A stretch of 64,000 nucleotides of DNA from CAIWHR01 sp963726765 (lineage in GTDB: Bacteria; Pseudomonadota; Gammaproteobacteria; Burkholderiales; Casimicrobiaceae), in NCBI GenBank assembly GCA_963726765.1, contig CAVSDH010000014.1, forward strand, positions 62,001 to 126,000, written 5' to 3'. Below the pieces are notes generated by a model. It was not told where the DNA came from and ran no database searches. It saw nothing but the letters and a program-made list of their open reading frames with translations. Below are positions 56,901-64,000 of the stretch, one piece after another (position 1 is the first letter of the stretch; each line of letters opens with the position of its first letter). Both the position numbers and the translations under genes were made by a program.

Positions 56901-58065
56901 TCGGCGGCACACCGGTCGTGTCCGGAATCATGTCCTGCCCCTGGAAGAGCAGGCTCGTGGTCTCGGCAAGCTGGTTATGCAGGCGGATCGTCACCGGGTC
57001 ATTCAGATTGAACGTCAACGCGGGTCCGCCGGGCTGGATTACCGGCGCATCGGTGTAGCTGTAGCCCCAGACCGGAACCGACTGGCCCGGCAGCGTCGCT
57101 GTACCCGTGACCGCATACAGTTCGATGCCGGTGAACACCGCTATCGCAAATGTCTGGTCCACCGACGTGGCGGCGTTGTAATTCGCGTCGCCCGCCTGGG
57201 AGGCGGTGATGGTGCACGAACCCGCAGCACTGCCGGTCAGGTGCACGCGGTTACCCGATACGGTGCAGTCGCCCGTAGCGACGGCGAAGCTCACTGCCAG
57301 ATTGGACGATGCGGTGGCAGAGAGATTGAAGTCTGAATCACCCAGATACTTGCCGATCAGGGGGTTGAAGGTGATCGTCTGGCTGGACGGCGCAATCGGG
57401 AAGGTCTGCGCGACGTTGGGCGCAGGATTCCAGGTGGCGTTGCCCGCCTGGGAGGCGGTGATCGTGCAGGAGCCTGCGCCGGTCAGGTGAACGAGAGTCC
57501 CCGTCACCGAGCAGTTTCCGGAGGCGGCGAAGCTCACGGGCAGGCCCGAGGTTGCCGTTGCGCTGACGTTGAAGTCCGGATTGCCGAAAATCTTTGCAGG
57601 CAGCGCGCCAAAGGTGATGGTCTGGGGACCCGTGATGGTCAGCGTTCCGGTACCGGATCGCGTCTGGCTGCCGGTAGCGGCTGCCGAAACGGTAAGGGTC
57701 CTCACGCCCGCCGTTGCCGCTGCCGTGGTGGTAACGGTCAGCGTCACGGTCTGCGAGCCGGTGCCGGTGGCCGGGGTCCAGGCGGACGGAGTGCCGAAGG
57801 CGCCCGTGGCGCCGGCGGGTAATCCGCTTACGGACATGGTCGCGGTGGCCGGCGTTCCGCCCGATCGATTCACCGTGACGATGTAGGTGGCGCTGCCCGC
57901 CGTTCCTTGACTGAGAGCGCCCGACTGTGCGCTGACAACGAGCGGATTTTGCAGACTAGCCGCCGCCGGCGCGACCAAACTGATCGCCACCACGAACGTC
58001 GCCGCGAGCAACACCAGGCGTGCCCGCGCTGCCGCGATGCCAGAAAGGAATTTTGTCGATTTCAC
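53998..58065 (-). CDS. Large exported multicopper-oxidase-like protein lacking copper ligands (four frameshifts)
   Basis: About 1355 residues after repair, from a GTG at 58065 with GGGAGAT upstream. Signal peptide to AAAS. Then a Thr/Ala-rich adhesion-type region, two repeats of about 80 residues (SCTITASQAG...), a cupredoxin pair (about 330-600: LHNQLAETTSLLFQGQDMIP, YLYEAGLLPKAQHQPAMGLYGALVV, YFLINGKAYPSTDPI), Ig-like units with HRVYVHGVDAAGNWG repeats, and a C-terminal lectin-like domain. Where active oxidases have HxHG and HCH, this protein has none. Register is lost near 56100, 55095, 54998 and 54893. It is a paralogue of the next two upstream proteins, possibly the structural subunit. 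Confidence 0.75.
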
Positions 58066-58083
58066 GTTGATCTCCCTGGCCCG

Positions 58084-59394
58084 TTACGGACAGTTGTTGG
58101 GCAGCGGCGGATCGACCCGCACGTACGTGATCGGCCCCGTCAGGTTCACGCCGAACGAAGTGATCTGGTACAGCGCGTGGTTGTGCGAAATGATGTAGTA
58201 CTCGCCGCACTGGTTGAGCGTCGATGCTCCCGGGGGCAGCGGGCCCGTCTTGCCGAGGTACGGGCTGCCGCTGTAGAACATCCCGAACTCCACGTTGTTC
58301 ACCTGGGGAATGACGACCGGAATCGGGTTCGCCTCCGAGTAATTCTCCGCGTCGTACCACTTGAACACGACGTCCCACGTCTGGCTCGGGCCGATGTTGA
58401 TCGCGAACTTCTCGAATGAAAGGTCCTGCCCGCCGGAATTTTCCAGCGGACGTCCGTCGCGCCCGATCACGGTGCCGTTCTGCCCGTGCGGGTGGAAGGG
58501 AAACTCCTCGGTGCCGACGTTCAGGTATCGGATCGCGCCGGGTTGGGGGTGACTCGACGCGCTGTAGGGATAGATGCGCGCCAGCGCACCGTAGGGCTGG
58601 TCGGGCAGGAACGGCGAGAAGTTGTCGGAGATCGAGTCGGGAAACCCGCGCCCGTTGATCAGCCAGTAGCGGGCGTGATAGCTGTTGAGATCGTATCCGG
58701 CATACCGGTTCCGTTCGACTGCTTCGTTCAGGAACGGATCGATTTCCGACAGCAGCACCATGAACTCCTCGGTGGGGGTGAATCGTGTGTCGTCGCGGTT
58801 GTACATGCGATCGGCCCCCGCGAGAGGACGCACGACCAGCGCGCCGAACAGTCCCATGCGCACCTGCTTCTGCGGATTCGTGCCGCTTTCGTAGACGAAG
58901 GTGCCCGGATTGGCGGCAACGAAGCTGTAGGTGACGCTGCCGCCGGCTGGAGCGACGTTGGTCAGCGAGGTGAGCGCGGCGCCGCTGCCCTGCGGCTGCG
59001 CGGGCGCGCCGTTGGCCAGCACGTTCTCCTGTCCGGGGAACATGATCGAGACGTCCTCGGACAGCTTGTTGCTGAGAACCACCGTGACGGTGTCGCCCTG
59101 GTTGACGCACAGGACCGGACCCGGGTGCATGAAGGTGTCGCCCGCTTCCGAGAAGCCCCACATGTACATCGTGGTGGAGTCCGGGAGCTGGATGTAGCCG
59201 GCCTTGGCTTCCAGGGAGAAAGTCGGGTTCGGGCTGCTGCTCGTGCTGCAGAAAATGCCGACGGTTCCCGGAGCCGGCGCGGCGGCCTGCGCGGTGTGTG
59301 TCTGGAGAAGCGGTACGACGCCGGTCGACAGGAGTGCCAGGCCCAGCCCAAGGGACCGACCGAACCGGAATTGGCGGCAAGCGGATGTGCGCAT
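58084..59394 (-). CDS. Multicopper-oxidase-like protein with HPHG and HNH motifs but no type 1 cysteine
   Basis: 436 residues, intact frame, AGGAG seven bases upstream of the ATG. Signal peptide ends near TAQAA. Two cupredoxin-like domains are readable (GDTVTVVLSNKLSEDVSIMFPGQENV; FVYESGTNPQKQVRMGLFGALVV; YWLINGRGFPDS). Near residue 302 lies FPFHPHGQNG, and near 404 SHNHALYQITSFGV. These occupy the places of HxxHxHG and HCHxxxH, but the first type 1 His is Phe and the Cys is Asn. Two histidine pairs therefore remain, as in the domain of an oxidase that supplies only trinuclear-site ligands. It shares a strong paralogous stretch with the larger protein downstream. Confidence 0.78.
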   Translation of the reverse strand: MRTSACRQFRFGRSLGLGLALLSTGVVPLLQTHTAQAAAPAPGTVGIFCSTSSSPNPTFSLEAKAGYIQLPDSTTMYMWGFSEAGDTFMHPGPVLCVNQGDTVTVVLSNKLSEDVSIMFPGQENVLANGAPAQPQGSGAALTSLTNVAPAGGSVTYSFVAANPGTFVYESGTNPQKQVRMGLFGALVVRPLAGADRMYNRDDTRFTPTEEFMVLLSEIDPFLNEAVERNRYAGYDLNSYHARYWLINGRGFPDSISDNFSPFLPDQPYGALARIYPYSASSHPQPGAIRYLNVGTEEFPFHPHGQNGTVIGRDGRPLENSGGQDLSFEKFAINIGPSQTWDVVFKWYDAENYSEANPIPVVIPQVNNVEFGMFYSGSPYLGKTGPLPPGASTLNQCGEYYIISHNHALYQITSFGVNLTGPITYVRVDPPLPNNCP

Positions 59395-59417
59395 GGTTTT
59401 GCTCCTTGATCGCGGCT

Positions 59418-60851
59418 CTAGACGCGGAGGTCGTTCGGGTACCGCTGCGCGAGAAGTCCGCTCGGGTAGACGCGCACCTCGGTGCGCCGACCTCCGTAGG
59501 GGTTGGCGCCTTCGCTCGCGAGGTTGTTCGCCCGTTCGTAGGCGCGGTCGTAGAGGACGTAGGTGTCGTACCCCTTTCCCGAACTTCCGCTGCCGCCGCT
59601 ATACGCCGGCGCGGTGAAGATCGCGTCGATGCTTTCGCCCGCGCCGAACGAAACCGTGTTCGCCATGTAGCTGGTGTCGGCGCCAGTTGTTCGCAGATCC
59701 GGATTCGACGCATTGCGGCCCCGCATTGGCGTGGCGTCCTTGCCGATCACGCGCATCCTGATGCCGGCAAGCGTCATCGCCGATTCCTTGAATCCCAGGT
59801 TTGCGAAGCGCAGCAGCACGCGCTCGCCGGCGTTGCAGGTCACCAGCGCCGATAGCGGCTGGTATTGCAGATGCTCGTACCCCGCGTTGACGGTCAGGTC
59901 GCCATTCGAGTCGGTTACGACCGCCAGCGAATTCGTGGACGTCGTGGCGTTGATCGGCGAGTGGGGGGCCAGTGTGTCGGGGTAGACGCGGCCGTTCAGC
60001 AGCGAGAAGTCGGCGCGATAGTCGCTCCACTCCGGCAGCTGGATGTGCGCGTCGGCCCAGTGCGAATCGCCCCAGACCTCCGAGCAGAACATCGCGAACT
60101 CCCGGTGGTAACCGGTCGAGCCGTCGCCGTCGTTGTAGGCGAACTTGGTGAAGCCTCCGATGTTCGTGCCGTTTTGCCGCGGCCGCACGAACACCGGCCC
60201 GGTCATTCCCATGTGGACGTGCTCGACGTCCTCCACGTGGCAGTGGAACATGTACGTGCCCGGATCGCGCGGACGGTAGATGTACTGGAAGATCCGCCCG
60301 GTCGTCACCGCGACCGAGCCGGTCGGCTCGCCGTCGAAGAAGGTGATCACGTTGCGGAAGCCGTGCCAGTGGATGGTGTGCGCGTCGAACAGGTCGGGAC
60401 GCAACGCCAGCCCGAGGTTGGTGAGCTGCATCCGGAAGTCCTTCGGGGCAGCCGGATTGAACTCGTCAACCCAGAACATCGGGGCGTTGTGCTGCGCCTT
60501 GTTCTTCTGGTTGGCGCGTTGCGTGTCGGTGAGCCCGGTGACGTTGCGGAAACCGAAGATGTAGGTGCTGAATCGGGCGTCCGGCGCGAGATCGTCGGGG
60601 TGTGTCTTCACGCCGCCCAGCGACGCGGAATAGATCGCAGGGCTCTTGGGCAGGCTGATCCATCCGTCCGTCCCCGCGAAGAAGAGATCGGGCGCAGGAA
60701 ACGTCTGCGCCTCGGCGAGACCGACCGGCCCGAGGAGTTTCTTGAACGGAATGGGCACGACCCCCATGCCTCCCGCCGCAGCCAGGGCCCCGCCGGCCAT
60801 CTTGAAGAACCGGCGGCGGCTGAGTGACTTGTCACGCGCTTCTTTGGTCAT
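59418..60851 (-). CDS. Tat-exported multicopper oxidase with type 1 motif
   Basis: 477 residues. AGGAG eight bases upstream of ATG 60851. Tat signal LSRRRFFKMAGGALAAAGGM. The first cupredoxin part carries HTIHWHGF (H-x-x-H-x-H-G, about residues 158-164) and FHCHVEDVEHVHMGM (about 202-216), the Cys-containing type 1/type 3 motif with its downstream His and Met. No second HxHG/HxH pair is present; the C-terminal domain (SYMANTVSFGAGESIDAIF) has no copper residues. It has only half of a normal ligand set; the missing half is in the next gene. Tat export allows folding and copper loading first. Confidence 0.85.
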   Translation of the reverse strand: MTKEARDKSLSRRRFFKMAGGALAAAGGMGVVPIPFKKLLGPVGLAEAQTFPAPDLFFAGTDGWISLPKSPAIYSASLGGVKTHPDDLAPDARFSTYIFGFRNVTGLTDTQRANQKNKAQHNAPMFWVDEFNPAAPKDFRMQLTNLGLALRPDLFDAHTIHWHGFRNVITFFDGEPTGSVAVTTGRIFQYIYRPRDPGTYMFHCHVEDVEHVHMGMTGPVFVRPRQNGTNIGGFTKFAYNDGDGSTGYHREFAMFCSEVWGDSHWADAHIQLPEWSDYRADFSLLNGRVYPDTLAPHSPINATTSTNSLAVVTDSNGDLTVNAGYEHLQYQPLSALVTCNAGERVLLRFANLGFKESAMTLAGIRMRVIGKDATPMRGRNASNPDLRTTGADTSYMANTVSFGAGESIDAIFTAPAYSGGSGSSGKGYDTYVLYDRAYERANNLASEGANPYGGRRTEVRVYPSGLLAQRYPNDLRV

Positions 60852-60915
60852 CTCAAATCTCCTCATGGATTCCTGTGGGGGCGAACGATGGACGTCCGCC
60901 CCCCTGCGTTCCGAC

Positions 60916-63900
60916 CTAGAGCGATCCGCCGCTGAAGTTGTCGACCTGGGCCGGACGATCAGGAGCTGCATGCCGATCCGGCCGCTGCCCTGAAGGCCGG
61001 AGCCGCCGCTGCTGTGTGCCCGACGTAGGACGTGACGCTTGGCGGCCGTCGTCTTCCACACGTCCACCGAACCGTCGGCGTTGGCCACCGCACTCAGCGG
61101 TCGCCGGTGACGAGCGTGGCCGGGAAGGCACCCTGTGTCGTGAAGGCGCCGCCGCTGTTCGTGGTCGTCTCCACCACGACCTGGCTGTTCCCCGGACGGG
61201 TGAGCTCACGCGGATGAAGCTTGCCGGTGCGCTGGCGGTGCCCCCATTGGCCTTCAGGTACAGCCGAGTTGCCGCGGGCGCGCTGGCGAATGGTGAAGGC
61301 CGCACCCTGCGTCGCGCCAAAGACGCTGGCGGTCCAGTTCGCTTGACCGCCGAGCGCGCAGAGAATGCCGGCCAGACCTGTGTTGACCAGGAAAGCCTGA
61401 TTCGCCGTTCACCTGGAGGCAGCTGGTTCCGCTGACGGCGCCCTGGCTCCAGTTCGCTCCCAGGTCCGGTCGCGTTCGCGCGGTTGAAGTTGTCGAGCAG
61501 GCCCAGCGCCGGCAGCGGCGGCGGCGGCAGGATCTGGTCGATGTCCGTCGCCGTGTTGTTCGACAGGTCGGGATCGACGATGCCGGACGGACCCGTCACG
61601 GTTGCCGTGTTTTCGAGCGTGCCGGTTGCGGACGCGAGCAGCGTACCGTTCGACGGTGTACGTCACCGCGTTGTTGGCCGTCGTGCCCAGGTTGACGGTT
61701 CGGTTGATGTTGCCGGTGCCGCTCGCGCCACCGGCGCCGCACGAGGTGCCCGTGCCGGACGCGCTGCAGGTCCAGGTCACGCCGGTCAGCGAAGCGGGCA
61801 TCGTGTCGACGACGGACGCGCCGGTCACGGCCGTTGGTCCGGCGTTGTGGACGACGATCGTGTACCTGACGAAGCCACCCGCATAGACGCTGGTCGTTCC
61901 GTTCGTCTTGGTGATCGACAGGTCGGCCTGAGGTCCGCCTCCGCCTCCACCAGCGCATGTGGCGTCGGTGCACACTTCATCGGCGCCCATGTCGTAACCG
62001 CCGTTCGCCGGACGCGCCTGGTTGTCGATGTCGTTGGTCGGTGCGGCCCTGGTGCCACCGCCCTGATAGACGGGTACCGCCTTGCTCGCGGCGCCACTGT
62101 TGTACGCCGGCGAACTCGCAGTGATGCGGTAGTTGCCCATCAGGCTCGGCGGCAGGTCGGCGGAAATCATGATCGCGCCGAGGAAGGCCGGGTTGTTGCG
62201 CCAGGTGTTGAACGTCACCGGAATGTCGATCGGGCCGGCGACCACCGGGTCCAACACGGAGTTCGTGGGACTTGCCGTGTAGGCGTGGGTACCTATGTTC
62301 TGCTGGATGATCGAATTCGTCGGTGCCAGCAGCAGCGCAGCGTTGTCGGCGACTCCCAGGTCCCAATAGTTCGCATCCGCCAAGCTGATGCCGGACACGT
62401 TGCTGAGATTGCGCGTGCCCGCGCGGTTGTCCCAGAAGATGTTGTTGAACAGCAGCGGATTGCTGAAGGTCGGCGAGCCGGCCGGCAGCGTGCCCTGCAA
62501 CAGCGAGCTGTTCACCGACGTCGACAGGCCGGCAGGGGCCGGGCTGCCGTTGCTGGTGACCGCGGTGGCCGTCGTCAGGTTCTTCATGACCGTGTTGTTG
62601 TAGAACCGGACGTTCGGCGTGTCGTTCAGCGCGACGCCGCCGCCTTCGTGGGTCGAGACGTTGTTCACGATGATGTTGTTGTAGACGTTCATCGGGAAGT
62701 TGCCGGCCATCAGGAAGCGGATGCCGCCGCCGTCGTCGTTGGCGAGGTTCGCCTGGACCAGGTTGTTGTAGATGGTGACCGCGCCTGCACCCGGCGACAG
62801 CGTGGTGGTGTTGGCCGGCAGCGCGCCGGCGATCATGATGCCGCCGCCTTCGTCGTACGACTGGTTGAAGTAGATGCGGTTGTCGTGGATCGAGCCGTTC
62901 GGGCTGCATGCCGACGTGGCTCACGCCACCGCCGTATTCGGCCGAGAAGTTGCCGCAGACGTCGTTGCGGGCGACTTCATAGTTGTCGGAGCCGCCAAAG
63001 AGCCCGATGCCGCCGGCGAGGTTCGTGCCCGCGTTGGCGATGACGCGGTTGTTGGCGATGCGGACGCCCTCGTTGTGATTGTTCGTGTTGGGCGCCGGCA
63101 GGTCCGGCGTGCCGATGCGGATCGTGCCGTACGCGCCGCCGTTGTTCTGGACGACGTTGTTGGTGATCTGCAGGTTGTTCGCGTACGCGTTGGCGAAGAT
63201 CGCGCCGCCCTGCGTGATCAGGCCGCCGGGCAGTCCGGTGGGGCCGCCGCCGATGGCGTTGATGTTGCCGGGGAAGCCCGCCTGGTCGCCGCCGCGCAGG
63301 TCGAAGCCGTCGATGGACGGCGCCGTAGCCGCGCTGTACGTACCCGTCGGGAAGGCCTTGCGGCGCGATGCGGTGGTTCCGCCGGTCGGCGTAGGAACAT
63401 AGATCGAGATCACCGCGCCGTCGTAGATGGTCGCGTTGCCGCCCCAGGTCGGAACCGCGTTGCCGGCCGCATCGACCGCCGTCTCCAGGCCGATCCTCGT
63501 GTACCAGTCTGTCGCCACCGGGCTGTCGCCGGCGAAGGCGCCGCCGTCGATGATCGAGCCGCGCACCGGACCCGTCCGGGCTGCCCGGGCCCACGCCCTG
63601 CAGCTTGACCCGGCTGGTGATGATCAGGTTCTCGTAGTACGCGCCGCGCGGATTCTGCCGCGGGTTGGCCGACGGATTGTTGGGGTAGACGACGACCAGC
63701 GCGCCCCGGTTGCTTGTCGCTAGCGCGACGCGGCCGCGGCGTCGAGCGCGCGCTGGATCGCGTGGTCGGCAGCGGCCGGCAGGGTTTCCTGCGGCTGTGA
63801 AGTGCCGGCTGGGTCCGACTGCTCGTACGACACGCGTCGGGCCACTTCGTAGAGCTGCGGGTTGTAGCCGCCGCCGCAGCACGTGGAAGCGTCAGGCCGT

Positions 63901-64000
63901 TGACCGTGCTCTGACCGTTGGCCGCGGTGATCGTCAGTTGCTTTGGTCCGGACCGTAGGCCGTCGTCGGGTGACGCTCACGGTGATCTGGGTGTCGCTCC
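60916..64000 (-). CDS. Large beta-helix/DUF11 surface protein, N-terminus beyond window (many frameshifts)
   Basis: The first gene of the operon in view, cut by the right edge. From N to C I see QSTVNGLTL and a YNPQLYEVARRVSYEQ stretch, a right-handed beta-helix region with repeated GGGI, NNI, NNRV motifs, a DUF11 domain (ADLSITKTNGTTSVYAGG, VRYTIVVHNAGPTAVTGASVVDTMP), and a C-terminal lectin-like DNFNRANATGPGS domain ending VDNFSGGSL. Register changes near 63950, 63885, 63725, 63565, 62905, 61650, 61455 and several times down to 60950. Likely a secreted or anchored scaffold. It is 64 bp upstream of the Tat-exported oxidase. Confidence 0.7.

Overview
The window is high-GC, densely coded DNA that reads like a betaproteobacterium. 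The evidence for that is a malic enzyme fused to a phosphotransacetylase-like domain, a bkd-type branched-chain dehydrogenase, LysR and AhpD pairs, many c-type cytochromes and several beta-barrel proteins. The taxon is an inference; no rRNA is present. Many reading frames are broken by single-base indels at places where the protein clearly continues in another frame. One indel also falls in the tRNA-Ser acceptor stem. I treat most of these as sequence errors and annotate the repaired genes.

Layout. 1-696: end of a class III nucleotide cyclase. 703-5896 (minus): octaheme cytochrome with HEAT/TPR repeats, a FecR-domain protein, and a TPR/beta-barrel outer-membrane protein. 6014-20289 (plus): a membrane protein with two H-x13-H helices (predicted diheme cytochrome b), an FHA-TM-decaheme cytochrome, a tandem GlcG/HbpS lipoprotein, an SH3/beta-barrel protein, a decaheme LVIVD-repeat cytochrome, a c554-like pentaheme cytochrome, and a flavin reductase fused to two cNMP domains and four 4Fe-4S clusters. 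Together these look like a quinone-to-cell-surface electron conduit, not the standard Mtr set. 20355-22646: maeB. 22736-22825: tRNA-Ser(GGA).

22802-32141 is a candidate 9.3-kb island. It is bounded by an 18-bp exact repeat of the tRNA-Ser 3' end and carries AlpA, a small phage-like protein, an integrase remnant, and a seven-gene operon: peptide ABC transporter, RpiR regulator and N-acyl-D-amino-acid deacylase. Two TGTAA-N5-TTACA palindromes flank a good sigma70 promoter ahead of that operon. 32714-43488 is a mixed chromosomal region: hydrolases, DUF5996, a secreted HNH-like protein, LysR/AhpD, a flavin oxidoreductase, a beta-propeller lipoprotein, DUF3313, a lysine-rich protein beside a 69-bp duplication, and an aldo/keto reductase. 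43571-47013 (minus): bkdA1-bkdA2-bkdB without E3.

47335 to the right edge (minus) looks like one long operon: a truncated beta-helix/DUF11 surface protein, three multicopper-oxidase-like proteins, a small lipoprotein, a subtilisin with 96-residue Ig-like repeats, a SCO1 copper chaperone, a cytochrome c/periplasmic-binding fusion and a LuxR-type response regulator. The copper-ligand motifs are split: the type 1 and C-terminal-type motifs are in one protein, the HxHG/HxH pair is in the next, and the third has none. This suggests a multi-subunit secreted copper oxidase, possibly acting on metals such as Mn or Fe. It is the most unusual system here, alongside the cytochrome cluster.
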